Below, in pieces: positions 37,555 to 46,675 of a stretch of DNA of 64,000 bases. How positions within the stretch are numbered: position 1 is the first letter of the stretch; each line of letters opens with the position of its first letter. The stretch is from Bacteroidales bacterium (GTDB taxonomy: Bacteria > Bacteroidota > Bacteroidia > Bacteroidales > Paludibacteraceae), in NCBI GenBank assembly GCA_015061185.1, contig SUWZ01000009.1, positions 1 through 64,000 of the forward strand, read 5' to 3'. Both the position numbers and the translations under genes were made by a program. The notes under the pieces were generated by a model, which made no database searches, was not told the DNA's origin, and was given only the letters and a program-made list of their open reading frames with translations.

Positions 37555-37590
37555 ACAAATTCAAAAATTCCACGAAATGAATTTTAAAGC
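37555..37590 (+). repeat. Dispersed intergenic repeat, copy E
   Basis: ACAAATTCAAAAATTCCACG followed by AAATGAATTTTAAAGC joins the first part of copy A with the CCACGAAATGAATTT block shared with copy D. It diverges before the AGAACC core. Confidence 0.55.
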
Positions 37591-37829
37591 ATTCCTACAA
37601 AAATAACTACAACAAAAAGAAGATTATTTAACTCGCAGCGGAAATAATTAATCCTACCGAGGATAAATTCAGCAGAGATAAAACAGGGCGAATGCGATTC
37701 ACCCCAACTGCAGCAACCGAAATCAATACAATAACTAACTCGTCTCGAAATCATCTGAATCAAAACTCTCATAATCTATCTCTCAAGCACTAATTTCTAT
37801 CTATTTCTGTCGAAAATTCAAAAAAAACA

Positions 37830-37859
37830 TTGGTTTTGAAAGATATTTTCTTATTTTTG
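37830..37859 (+). promoter_or_regulatory. Promoter (-33 TTG and -7 TATTTTTG) of pnp
   Basis: TTG at 37830-37832 and TATTTTTG at 37852-37859 are spaced by 19 bases. The leader to the pnp ATG at 37901 is about 35 bases. Confidence 0.6.
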
Positions 37860-37900
37860 TGAAATTTTAGATGTAAAAAGACGAAAAAAAAGAAAAAGAA

Positions 37901-40045
37901 ATGATGAATGTAGTAACAAAGACGATCGCATTGCCTGATGGAAGAACCATTACGATCGAAACCGGGAAATTAGCAAAACAAGCTGACGGTTCAGTAGTAG
38001 TACGTATGGGCAATACAATGTTGTTGGCTACAGTTTGTTCTGCCAAGGATGCAGTTCCTGGAACAGACTTTATGCCATTGACAGTAGAGTACAAAGAAAA
38101 GTTTGGCGCATACGGACGATATCCTGGTGGCTTTACTAAAAGGGAAGGGAAAGCTTCCGATTATGAAATTTTGACGGCTCGTTTGATTGACCGTGCTTTA
38201 AGACCGTTATTCCCGGATGATTTCCATGCGGAAACATTTGTTACGGTAAATATGATTTCTGCAGATGGTATTGATCAACCTGATGCCTTAGCAGGATTGG
38301 CTGCATCGGCTGCCTTGGCTGTATCAGACATACCTTTCAATGGTCCAATCTCGGAAGTTCGCGTTGCTCGCATCAATGGGGAGTTTGTTATCAACCCTAC
38401 ATTTGAGCAATTGGAGAAAGCCGACATGGATTTGATGGTTGGAGCTACATACGAGAATATCATGATGGTGGAGGGTGAAATGGACGAAGTTTCAGAACAA
38501 GATCTATTGAATGCCCTAAAAGCCGCTCACGAAGCTATCAAACCTCATTGTATCGCTCAAAAAGAGTTGATGGAAGAGGTTGGAAAAACAGTAAAAAAAG
38601 CTTATTGCCACGAAGAAAATGATGAAGAATTAGAGAAAGATATTTGGGCAAAATGCTACGATAAAGCTTACGCATTGGCAACTTCAGCCAACACAGACAA
38701 ACATGACCGTTCTGAAAAATTTGAGGCTGTAAAAGAGGAATACATTGCATCTTTGAACTTGACTGAAGAGGAATTGGCAGAAAAAGTAGCTTTAATCGAC
38801 CGTTACTATCATGCCGTTGAGAAAGAGGCAATGCGTCGCTCTATCTTAGACGAAGGAAAACGTTTGGATGGACGTTCTACCACAGAGATTCGCCCTATTT
38901 GGTGCGAAGTTGGTTATCTACCCGGCCCTCACGGTTCAGCCATCTTTACTCGCGGAGAGACTCAATCTTTAACAACTTGTACATTAGGTACAAAACAAGA
39001 TGAAAAATTGATTGATGAGGTGCTTGTTCACGCAAAAGAGCGTTTCTTGTTGCACTATAACTTCCCTCCTTTCTCTACCGGAGAAGCTAAAGCTCAAAGA
39101 GGAGTTGGACGTCGTGAAATTGGACACGGACACTTGGCTTTGCGTGCGTTGAAGAGAATGATTCCGTCTGACTATCCATATTGCGTCAGAGTGGTTTCAG
39201 ACATTATGGAATCCAATGGTTCCTCTTCAATGGCAACAGTATGTGCCGGAACACTTGCGATGATGGATGCCGGAGTAAAAATCAAAAAACCGGTATCAGG
39301 TATTGCAATGGGATTGATTACAGACAAAGGAAATGTTAAGTATTCTGTACTTTCTGATATTTTAGGAGATGAAGACCACTTAGGAGACATGGACTTCAAG
39401 GTAACCGGAACTAAAGATGGTATCACTGCAACTCAGATGGATATCAAAGTGGATGGTTTATCATACGAAATCTTAGAGAAAGCTTTGAATCAAGCCAAAG
39501 AGGGTCGTTTACATATCCTAAACAAGATAACAGAGACAATTGCTGAGCCTCGTGAAGATTTGAAACCTCATGCACCACGCATCGTAGCATTTGATGTTCC
39601 AAAAGATATGATTGGAGCTATCATTGGTCCTGGTGGAAAAATCATTCAAGAGATTCAAGAGAAATCCGGAGCAACCATTTCTATTGAAGAAATTGATGGC
39701 AAGGGTCGCGTAGAGATAGCAGCCACCAACAAAGAGTCTTTGGACATGGCAGTATCTCGCGTAAAAGCAATTGTAGCCGTACCTGAAGTTGGGGAAGTTT
39801 ATGATGCAAAAGTAAAATCCATCATGCCATACGGAGCATTTGTTGAGTTTATGCCTGGCAAAGAGGGATTGTTACACATCTCTGAAATTGCATGGAAACG
39901 CATCGAAAAGATGGAAGATACCGGCATGAAAGAGGGTGACACCGTAACAGTTAAGTTGTTAGACATCGATGCTAAAAGTGGAAAATTCAAACTTTCACAT
40001 AAGGCATTGTTACCAAAGCCACAAAAAGAGGAAACTGAAAAATAA
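37901..40045 (+). CDS. pnp: Polyribonucleotide nucleotidyltransferase (PNPase)
   Basis: Phosphorolytic 3'-5' exoribonuclease of the RNA degradosome. The 714-residue protein contains two RNase PH domains (about 10-235 and 310-540), the first with [19 protein letters not shown], the second with [15 protein letters not shown] and [20 protein letters not shown], followed by a KH domain (about 560-615, [17 protein letters not shown]) and an S1 domain (about 625-700, [20 protein letters not shown]). Start at 37901 (MMNVV); the second Met is equally possible. It is monocistronic with its own promoter and terminator. Confidence 0.97.
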   Translation: MMNVVTKTIALPDGRTITIETGKLAKQADGSVVVRMGNTMLLATVCSAKDAVPGTDFMPLTVEYKEKFGAYGRYPGGFTKREGKASDYEILTARLIDRALRPLFPDDFHAETFVTVNMISADGIDQPDALAGLAASAALAVSDIPFNGPISEVRVARINGEFVINPTFEQLEKADMDLMVGATYENIMMVEGEMDEVSEQDLLNALKAAHEAIKPHCIAQKELMEEVGKTVKKAYCHEENDEELEKDIWAKCYDKAYALATSANTDKHDRSEKFEAVKEEYIASLNLTEEELAEKVALIDRYYHAVEKEAMRRSILDEGKRLDGRSTTEIRPIWCEVGYLPGPHGSAIFTRGETQSLTTCTLGTKQDEKLIDEVLVHAKERFLLHYNFPPFSTGEAKAQRGVGRREIGHGHLALRALKRMIPSDYPYCVRVVSDIMESNGSSSMATVCAGTLAMMDAGVKIKKPVSGIAMGLITDKGNVKYSVLSDILGDEDHLGDMDFKVTGTKDGITATQMDIKVDGLSYEILEKALNQAKEGRLHILNKITETIAEPREDLKPHAPRIVAFDVPKDMIGAIIGPGGKIIQEIQEKSGATISIEEIDGKGRVEIAATNKESLDMAVSRVKAIVAVPEVGEVYDAKVKSIMPYGAFVEFMPGKEGLLHISEIAWKRIEKMEDTGMKEGDTVTVKLLDIDAKSGKFKLSHKALLPKPQKEETEK

Positions 40046-40068
40046 GGTTTAACCTTTTTAATAACAGA

Positions 40069-40101
40069 AGGACGTATCAAAAATGGTGCGTCCTTTTTTT
40101 T
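40069..40101 (+). terminator. Rho-independent terminator of pnp
   Basis: AGGACG (40069-40074) pairs with CGTCCT (40089-40094), and the arm runs straight into TTTTTTT. It lies 24 bases after the pnp stop. Confidence 0.82.
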
Positions 40102-40377
40102 ATTGGAGTCTGGGAGGAATGACAGCTATTGTATTCGGACGTAAATAATTTCGGCAATTACTCAATAACTTATATAATCCGACCGCATTAAATATTAGCA
40201 TTTGCAATGTGTAGAGTCAACTTGCAAGTGCGAAATTAATTAAAATGGTTAAAGAACTCTTCTTTAGGGGCAAAAAAAATCAATTTTTCTCTCGGTCTTA
40301 AATTAATCAGAATACCGATAGTAGGGTTCTCATCAGGTATATTGTTTTTTTACATTTAAAACTCGGATATTCTTTGC

Positions 40378-40404
40378 ACCTAATTCGCGAATTGCGAATT
40401 AGGT
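40378..40404. promoter_or_regulatory. 27-bp perfect palindrome, possible operator or RNA hairpin
   Basis: ACCTAATTCGC (40378-40388) and GCGAATTAGGT (40394-40404) are perfect reverse complements around GAATT. It immediately follows TATTCTTTGC, which resembles a -7 element with one extra base. The symmetry fits a dimeric regulator site or a hairpin at the start of a transcript; it has no U-tract, so a terminator is unlikely. No regulator gene is adjacent. Confidence 0.45.
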
Positions 40405-40692
40405 TACACAGAGACTTAATTATCAACTTAATAGCGCATAAAAGAAAACGAATAAATAGAGATTATTTAGAAGTTCACAATTCTCTCAAATAAGTTCAAA
40501 ACAAAATTCAAACGACTTCGAAAATATAAAGGTCTCCAATAGGAACCTATCAAAAACTGAAAAAAATATTTTTTTTAACAAAAGCAAATTATTACCTTTA
40601 CTCGCTCACATAATCAAAGGGAAAAACAATTGAAGTGCCTTTAGTGAGAAAGAGAAAGAAATATAATTAAAATTTAAAACAAAAAAGCAAAT

Positions 40693-41556
40693 ATGAGATT
40701 AGACGGACGTAGAGAAAGTTCAAATGTAGATGACAGACGTCGTTCTACGACTAAAAAAGCCGGTGGTATCGGTATCGGCGGACTGATTATTATCGGATTA
40801 ATTACATGGGCAATGGGCGGAAATCCCCTTTCTGTCTTGAAAAATGTTAGTTTAAGTGAGGTAGTGCAAAACTCTACTTCTTCCGGATATGAACCATCAG
40901 CCGAAGAAGAAGAATTAGCAACATTTTCAAAACAAATCTTAGCCGGTACAGAAGACATTTGGAGCGCACAATTCAAGCAATTAGGCTTGCAATACCAACC
41001 ACCTAAACTGGTATTATTCCACAGTCAAGTTCAATCTGCGTGCGGTGGGGCATCCGCAGCAACCGGTCCATTCTATTGTTCCGGCGACCAATCGGTGTAT
41101 ATCGACCTATCTTTCTTCCAAGAGATGCGCTCTCAGTTTGGAGCCGGAGGCGATTTTGCATACGCCTACGTAATTGCTCACGAAGTGGGACATCACGTTC
41201 AATACCAATTGGGAATATTGAGTCAGGCCAACCAACAAATGAGTCGCTTGAGCGAAGCTGAGGCAAACAAAATCAGTGTTAGATTGGAATTGCAAGCAGA
41301 CTTTTTTGCGGGATTTTGGGCGCACCACGACAATAAATTATTCAACTCGCTTGAAGATGGAGATATAGAAGAGGGGTTGGCTATTGCAGCAAAAATTGGC
41401 GATGACTATCTTCAAAAAAGAGCTCAAGGTTACGCAGTTCCGGAAACATTTAACCACGGAACATCCGATCAACGAGCTCGTTGGTTGAAAAAAGGAATTC
41501 AAACCGGAAATTTTGACGATGGCGATACATTTAGCCAAAGTTACGCAGAATTGTAA
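40693..41556 (+). CDS. ypfJ: Neutral zinc metallopeptidase, YpfJ family
   Basis: The 287-residue protein has one N-terminal transmembrane helix (about 24-42) after a basic start, then a zinc-metallopeptidase domain with HEVGHH at 163-168, the zinc ligands being His163 and His167. Further family motifs are CGGASAATGPFYCSGDQSVY near 117-136 and LELQADFFAGFWAHH near 200, where the Glu or Asp supplies the third ligand. It matches the putative neutral zinc metallopeptidase (YpfJ/KPN_00809) family in length and order. Substrates are unknown. It stands alone, with a perfect 11-bp inverted repeat after the stop. Confidence 0.93.
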   Translation: MRLDGRRESSNVDDRRRSTTKKAGGIGIGGLIIIGLITWAMGGNPLSVLKNVSLSEVVQNSTSSGYEPSAEEEELATFSKQILAGTEDIWSAQFKQLGLQYQPPKLVLFHSQVQSACGGASAATGPFYCSGDQSVYIDLSFFQEMRSQFGAGGDFAYAYVIAHEVGHHVQYQLGILSQANQQMSRLSEAEANKISVRLELQADFFAGFWAHHDNKLFNSLEDGDIEEGLAIAAKIGDDYLQKRAQGYAVPETFNHGTSDQRARWLKKGIQTGNFDDGDTFSQSYAEL

Positions 41557-41564
41557 AAAAACAG

Positions 41565-41598
41565 AAGTGATTGTGGCTAATAAGAGTCACAATCACTT
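41565..41598 (+). terminator. Stem-loop after the metallopeptidase gene
   Basis: AAGTGATTGTG (41565-41575) and CACAATCACTT (41588-41598) form a perfect 11-bp stem with a 12-base loop, nine bases after the stop. The U-tract is short (TTA). Confidence 0.65.
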
Positions 41599-41643
41599 TA
41601 AGCAATTACAACAAATCAGGGCATGATGATTTTGGGGCATCTT

Positions 41644-41651
41644 TATATTTG
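41644..41651 (+). promoter_or_regulatory. -7 promoter element for the GH5 lipoprotein
   Basis: TATATTTG matches TAnnTTTG. It lies 101 bases upstream of the ATG at 41753, and only 20 bases before an in-frame upstream ATG at 41672. Confidence 0.5.
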
Positions 41652-41752
41652 TATTCACTTTTGCCCAATCAGTGAAAACATCCTCAAAATTCACTCAAAA
41701 TTGGATTCTATTACAAATAAGCTCAATTATCAATATTAAAAATATAAAGTAT

Positions 41753-42898
41753 ATGAAATTCTTATCAAAAATTACGATTTTATCACTCGGAATTGCAGCT
41801 GTTTTCGCATCGTGCAATGGCAATCAAAACGAATCGAAAAAAGCTGATAGTCCGATTACAAACTCTGAACACACATTCCTTTTAGAGAACGGAGTAAATG
41901 TCAGTCATTGGCTTTCGCAATCGCCATTGCGAGGCGAAGAAAGAGAGAATTTAATCACCAAAAAAGATTTTGATTCCATAGCCGCCATAGGCTTTGACCA
42001 TGTTAGAATACCCATTGACGAAGAACAAATGTACGATGAAAACATGAATCGACAAGAAGAGGCATTCGCTCTCCTTAACAATGCGATTCAATGGTCCATT
42101 GAGAACAACTTACGAGTGATTGTAGACCTTCACATTGTTCGCTCATATCACTTCAACAATGAAAATGAGGCAACAAATTCTCTGTTTGAGAACAGGTCTG
42201 CACAAGAAAAAGTATTTTCCATTTGGAGCGATTTGCAAAAAGAATTAAAAAAATACTCAACAGATTCCGTTGCCTACGAATTTCTTAACGAGCCGAAAGC
42301 TCCCACTTGCCAACAATGGAACGAACTCATTGGTGAATTTATTGATCGCATCAGAAAAGAAGAGCCGGATCGCTACTTGGTTATTGGATCAAATTGGTGG
42401 AACTCACCGGGTACGATTGATAGTTTGAGCATTCCAGAAAACGAGAAAAAAGTGATACTGAGTTTCCACTTCTACACACCTGCACTGATAACCCATTATA
42501 GGGCACCATGGAATAACGAAACAAATTTTTACACAGACAAGGTTGATTACCCCGGTCAAATCATAAAAGACACCTCATGTTTCGAGAAATATACAGAAGA
42601 GCAACGCATAAAATTAAGAAGACAGAATTTCAATGTCGAAATAGACTCTCTCTACCCATTCTTGGCTAAGCTAACCCAGTTTACAGACTCATTGGGAGTT
42701 CAACTCAACTGCGGAGAATTTGGAGCATACCCTTACTATATAGATAAAGAAACACGACTAAGATGGTATAATGATGTAGTCGGAGCATTTAACAAATACA
42801 ATATATCCTCTACCCATTGGTGCTATAAAGGAGATTTCCCGGTTGTCAACGAAGATGGTTCTGCCAACGAACTGCCAGCCATTCTTCTAAAAAAATAA
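41753..42898 (+). CDS. Glycoside hydrolase family 5 lipoprotein (cellulase-type)
   Basis: I start this 381-residue protein at the ATG at 41753 because it gives a proper lipoprotein signal (MKFLSKITILSLGIAAVFAS with Cys21); the upstream ATG at 41672 would bury it. The mature protein is a GH5 (alpha/beta)8 barrel: GVNVSHWLSQ at the first strand, FDHVRIPIDE, the acid/base Glu180 in FLNEPKAP, and the nucleophile Glu322 in CGEFGAY. GH5 enzymes cut beta-1,4-glucans or mannans. Lipid anchoring suggests action on oligosaccharides at the cell surface or in the periplasm. It is monocistronic, with a terminator at 42919-42956. Confidence 0.88.
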   Translation: MKFLSKITILSLGIAAVFASCNGNQNESKKADSPITNSEHTFLLENGVNVSHWLSQSPLRGEERENLITKKDFDSIAAIGFDHVRIPIDEEQMYDENMNRQEEAFALLNNAIQWSIENNLRVIVDLHIVRSYHFNNENEATNSLFENRSAQEKVFSIWSDLQKELKKYSTDSVAYEFLNEPKAPTCQQWNELIGEFIDRIRKEEPDRYLVIGSNWWNSPGTIDSLSIPENEKKVILSFHFYTPALITHYRAPWNNETNFYTDKVDYPGQIIKDTSCFEKYTEEQRIKLRRQNFNVEIDSLYPFLAKLTQFTDSLGVQLNCGEFGAYPYYIDKETRLRWYNDVVGAFNKYNISSTHWCYKGDFPVVNEDGSANELPAILLKK

Positions 42899-43274
42899 AG
42901 GCAAATTCAAGTGAATAAAGGAGTGTCCGATAAACTTATCAGGCACTCTTTTTTGTACATGGATATGATACATTAAAACTGCGCCATCTTTGCATATCAA
43001 AATAAAATTCAGAATTACGACTAAAAAATTTCAAACTAAAACACTCGAACTAAAAAAAATAAATATTATCTTTACAAAGTAATATGAAAACAAAAAAACA
43101 ACCAAACATGAGAATAAATAAAAAACAGACGTTAATTAATCACCACCGTAATTACTTGTGAGACAATCAACAAATAAATAATCTCAGGCAAAGAAAGGTT
43201 GCAAGACTATTTATGAAAATGCCATGAAAGATTTATAAATATTACCCTATTAAACCACCAAAAAACATTATAAC
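42899..43274 (+). other. Intergenic region before the BspA-like gene
   Basis: This 376-base gap holds the terminator at 42919-42956, a near-consensus -7 element TATCTTTA at about 43067, and a 25-codon basic reading frame at 43084-43161. The frame has no recognisable family; I do not call it a gene. The rest is A-rich. Confidence 0.4.
42919..42956 (+). terminator. Rho-independent terminator of the GH5 lipoprotein gene
   Basis: GGAGTGTCCGATAA pairs with TTATCAGGCACTC (two non-Watson-Crick positions) and is followed by TTTTTTG. Confidence 0.72.
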
Positions 43275-46200
43275 ATGAAAAAGAAAATTTTAGGACTATT
43301 AATTGCCACATTGAGCTATTATTCATGCATTGCCACGCCCACCCTAATTGACGGAATATACTATAACTTAAACACTTCTGATCAAACTGCAAGCGTAACT
43401 TATAATAACATATATGATGAAAGTTATTACCCGATGAAAATGGATTATACAAGATTTGTTATAATTCCCTCAAAAGTAAAACACAACAACATTGATTATA
43501 CAGTTACAGCTATCGGAGATTCCGCATTTTATAGAAATTGGGAAATAACTGACATCTCTATTCCGCAAAGCATTACTTCGATAGGGAAATATGCATTTTG
43601 GGGTTGTAGCGTAATAGAACGCATAATTTTACCGGATAACATAATAGAGATAAAAGAAGGAGCCTTTTCGGGATGTAATTCTCTGAAAGAAATAATTTTA
43701 CCAAAGAACTTAAAAAGAATTGACAATAAGGCATTCAAAGATTGTTCTCAATTAGGAAATATATCATTACCACAAGAACTCACAACAATTGGAGATTCTG
43801 CATTTTTTTGGTGCTGGGCATTAAAGAAGATTACCATCCCTAAAAATGTAACAAAAATAGAAAATTATGCCTTTTTTCAATGTACCGGACTTAAACATGT
43901 TATAAACGAATCTGCATTAAAAATTAAAGCAAAAGAGGAAAATAATGGATATGTAGCCTACAATACCATTGGCGTCGAGGATAGAGATGGTGGCAAATTC
44001 AAGGTAACAGACGATTATTTATTTTTTTCTAATAACACCGACACATGGTTAGTTACCTACTATGGGAAAGAACCTTATATTGAATTACCCTTGGATTATG
44101 AAGGGAAAAGTTATAATATTGCACCATACGCATTTAGAAACAACTCAAACCTTATACGAATAAAACTATCACCTAAGACAAAGCAAATAGGAGAATATGC
44201 TTTTGCGGCATGCAAATTCTTAGAGGAAATTGTATTACCGGATTCCCTCAATGAAATTGCACCTTACACATTCTGCGATTGTTATCGTTTATCCCAAATA
44301 ACAATGCCAAAACAATTAGGAAAAATAGGAAAAAACAGTTTCGAAAACACAAAAATAAGAAATATAAAATTTCCTCCATCCTTATCAGCTATAGATTCAT
44401 TCGCATTTTACAATTGCTCACATTTAACCCATGTATACTTGCCAACGCAACTAAGTACCATCAATTATAACGCATTCGATAAATGTTATAACCTATCTCT
44501 TATCAACAATGAATCTCCATTAAAATTGTACTTTGGAACAGAACAACATGGAAAGGTTGCATATTATGCAAAGAATATAATTACGTCCGATAAAACTCAA
44601 TTTAAGGAAATTGGAGATTACCTGTTCAAAATTAACGAAGATAGTACAGAAATCAATTTAATACGCTATATTGGCAATGACTCAATAATTAATCTCCCTC
44701 AAAGTTTTTTTGAAAGAAAATATAAGATTGAATCTAACGCATTTTTTGCCAATAACACTATTAGAGAGGTAAATTTTTCTGAAGGAGTTACTGAAATCGG
44801 TCATTCAGCATTTTACGAATGTGAAAACCTCGCTTTTATTTCATTTTCAGATAGCCTAAAAAAAATTGACAAAAAAGCCTTTTCTAATTGCAAAAAACTG
44901 CATAAGTTGATACTCCCTAAAAATATAGAAGAAATTGGAGACTCAGCATTTTTGGGCTGTGATCACCTCTTTTACATAGTCAACAATTCTCCTTTAAACA
45001 TAAAACTAGGAGAAAAAACAGATGGTTACGTTGCCTATTATGCGAAAACATTAAATACAGATGGGAATAAAATTAAGTACCAAGATGATTTTTGCTTTTA
45101 CGTTGATGGAAATAATATATCAGCAATCGCATACTTAGGAAATGATTCTCATGTCTCATTCCCGAACGATTTTAATGGTATGAGTTATACTATTGAAAGA
45201 AAATTATTTTATAAAAATGAGAATATACTGAAAGTAACAATACCTCAAAAAGTAACTATTATCGGAGATTCTGCATTTTTAGGATGTCGGAAATTAAGAG
45301 AAGTAATAATTACGGCAGACTCATTATCAATTTCAAAAAGAGCATTTGCGTATTGTTCAAAACTATCTAATATTTCATTATCCGAAGGTGTAGTTGAGAT
45401 TGGGAATTATGCGTTTTCCGGCTGTTCAAACCTTTCCGAAATTAAATTTCCTGAAAGCGTAAAGGTAATCGGATCTGACCTATTTTATGGTTGCTCTAAT
45501 CTAAAGGATGTAACATTACCAAAAGAAGTTCACTATTTTGGGAGTTGTATTTTTTACGAATGCTCAAATATAACAAGTTGCATCATTCCGGAAGGTTGCA
45601 CAGAATTAAAAGAAACTTTTTATGATGGACAAAGACTTATAAGGTTAACACTTCCTAACAGTCTGACGATCATAGGGAAATACGCTATATGCGGATGTTG
45701 GAATTTAACAAGTTTAAAAATTCCGGATAACGTTACAGAGATAGGATATGCAGCAATGTATGGATGCACTAATCTGCAAGAATTAATCCTTCCGGAAAAA
45801 ATTAATTTCATTGGTGAAGAGGCATTTTTCAACTGCCAAAAAGTAAAAAAGATAGTTTCGCTAAATCCAATTCCGCCAACCATGAATTACCTGTCTTCAA
45901 TAACGAATATAGACAGGGATATTCCGATATATGTTCCTCACTATGCAATAGACGATTATAAAAGTGCAAACACATGGAAAGAATTCACTAATTATGTTGG
46001 ACTCTATAAAATTAGAACCCAATGTAAAAATGGGGAAATAAAAGGAGAAGGGTCCTACCCAATGAACGAAATAGTAACATTGACTGCAACACCTGACAAG
46101 GGCTATGAATTTGTATGTTGGAGCGATGGTTCAACGAACAATCCTCGCCAAATCACAGTATCATCGGATATTGATTTGGAGGCAATTTTCGATAGTACCA

Positions 46201-46400
46201 CCACAGACATAAACGATATAAGCAATATAAACAACATAGCAACCATTACCATAACAGATGGAAATATAACAACCATTGGCATAAATGATTATACCATTTA
46301 TACCCTTGATGGAAAAAATTTAGGACAAACAAAACACTTAGATAAAGGGATTTTCCTACTTTATTCAAACGGAGAAATTTATAAGGTGGTATCAAGATAA
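43275..46400 (+). CDS. BspA-type leucine-rich-repeat surface protein with InlB-like and C-terminal sorting-type domains
   Basis: The 1041-residue exported protein (signal peptide about 1-20) consists mainly of about 23-residue LRR_5 units of Treponema/BspA type, such as IGKYAFWGCSVIERIILPDN and IGDSAFLGCRKLREVIITAD. The LRR blocks are split by three related linkers near residues 206-290, 410-495 and 568-655, each with (G)YVAY(Y)AK, a DYLF-like strand and YIGND..LP. Near 915-975 is a divergent InlB B-repeat (KGYEFVCWSDGSTNNPRQIT), and the last 70 residues (YTIYTLDGKNLGQ, LDKGIFLLYSNGEIYKVVSR) resemble a type A T9SS sorting domain. A role in adhesion or host/particle binding is inferred from BspA relatives. 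Confidence 0.87.
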   Translation: MKKKILGLLIATLSYYSCIATPTLIDGIYYNLNTSDQTASVTYNNIYDESYYPMKMDYTRFVIIPSKVKHNNIDYTVTAIGDSAFYRNWEITDISIPQSITSIGKYAFWGCSVIERIILPDNIIEIKEGAFSGCNSLKEIILPKNLKRIDNKAFKDCSQLGNISLPQELTTIGDSAFFWCWALKKITIPKNVTKIENYAFFQCTGLKHVINESALKIKAKEENNGYVAYNTIGVEDRDGGKFKVTDDYLFFSNNTDTWLVTYYGKEPYIELPLDYEGKSYNIAPYAFRNNSNLIRIKLSPKTKQIGEYAFAACKFLEEIVLPDSLNEIAPYTFCDCYRLSQITMPKQLGKIGKNSFENTKIRNIKFPPSLSAIDSFAFYNCSHLTHVYLPTQLSTINYNAFDKCYNLSLINNESPLKLYFGTEQHGKVAYYAKNIITSDKTQFKEIGDYLFKINEDSTEINLIRYIGNDSIINLPQSFFERKYKIESNAFFANNTIREVNFSEGVTEIGHSAFYECENLAFISFSDSLKKIDKKAFSNCKKLHKLILPKNIEEIGDSAFLGCDHLFYIVNNSPLNIKLGEKTDGYVAYYAKTLNTDGNKIKYQDDFCFYVDGNNISAIAYLGNDSHVSFPNDFNGMSYTIERKLFYKNENILKVTIPQKVTIIGDSAFLGCRKLREVIITADSLSISKRAFAYCSKLSNISLSEGVVEIGNYAFSGCSNLSEIKFPESVKVIGSDLFYGCSNLKDVTLPKEVHYFGSCIFYECSNITSCIIPEGCTELKETFYDGQRLIRLTLPNSLTIIGKYAICGCWNLTSLKIPDNVTEIGYAAMYGCTNLQELILPEKINFIGEEAFFNCQKVKKIVSLNPIPPTMNYLSSITNIDRDIPIYVPHYAIDDYKSANTWKEFTNYVGLYKIRTQCKNGEIKGEGSYPMNEIVTLTATPDKGYEFVCWSDGSTNNPRQITVSSDIDLEAIFDSTTTDINDISNINNIATITITDGNITTIGINDYTIYTLDGKNLGQTKHLDKGIFLLYSNGEIYKVVSR

Positions 46401-46462
46401 TCATAAAACAAATGATATCTGTTACCCAATAGTAGTTTCCATAAATAAATTTAAAAAACCTA

Positions 46463-46514
46463 AAAAATAAGAGTGATAAGAATTCAAGACAGAATAATTA
46501 TTACTCTTATTTTT
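46463..46514 (+). terminator. Terminator of the BspA-like gene
   Basis: AAAAATAAGAGTGATAA pairs with TTATTACTCTTATTTTT around an 18-base loop. The right arm provides a U-tract. Confidence 0.75.
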
Positions 46515-46578
46515 ATCAGCATACATTTGCTCAAGAAAAAATCATTCAATTAAACAATAACATACAAAAAAATATTAG

Positions 46579-46586
46579 TACCTTTG
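46579..46586 (+). promoter_or_regulatory. -7 promoter element for the nucleotidyltransferase-galE pair
   Basis: TACCTTTG matches TAnnTTTG. It lies 89 bases upstream of the ATG at 46676, giving an A-rich leader of about 85 bases. Confidence 0.5.
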
Positions 46587-46675
46587 CAAAAATTTAGCTG
46601 TGAGAAAAAGTAGGAAATTCTTAAAAAGAAATCATTCCTAAAAAACGGTCAGCAAAAAAGTTAAAGTCAAAAGAT

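Larger units (their letters stand above)
37109..37900. other. Divergent intergenic region between nrdJ and pnp
   Basis: About 790 bases without a supported gene. A 62-codon - strand frame at 37584-37772 is Cys-rich but has no family resemblance and no promoter. The region holds a dispersed repeat at 37555-37590 and the pnp promoter at 37830-37859. I looked on the - strand for the conserved cobalamin-riboswitch B12 box and did not find it. Confidence 0.5.
40046..40692 (+). other. Intergenic region with a 27-bp palindrome
   Basis: About 650 bases between pnp and the metallopeptidase gene. Apart from the pnp terminator and a possible weak -7 element near 40592 (TACCTTTA) it contains the palindrome at 40378-40404. 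No open reading frame with coding character is present on either strand. The sequence is AT-rich, with short runs of A and T. Confidence 0.5.

Noticed and set aside
37584..37772. A 62-codon, Cys-rich reading frame on the - strand between nrdJ and pnp
   Set aside because: No promoter, no recognisable family and amino acid make-up unlike neighbouring genes; the dispersed repeat lies at its 3' edge.
41672..41752. Longer N-terminus for the GH5 lipoprotein from the ATG at 41672
   Set aside because: It would place 27 polar residues before a textbook lipoprotein signal peptide; the ATG at 41753 is far better.
43084..43161. A 25-codon basic reading frame before the BspA-like gene
   Set aside because: The A-rich sequence alone explains the Lys/Asn-rich peptide; no conservation can be judged and no ribosome site is visible.
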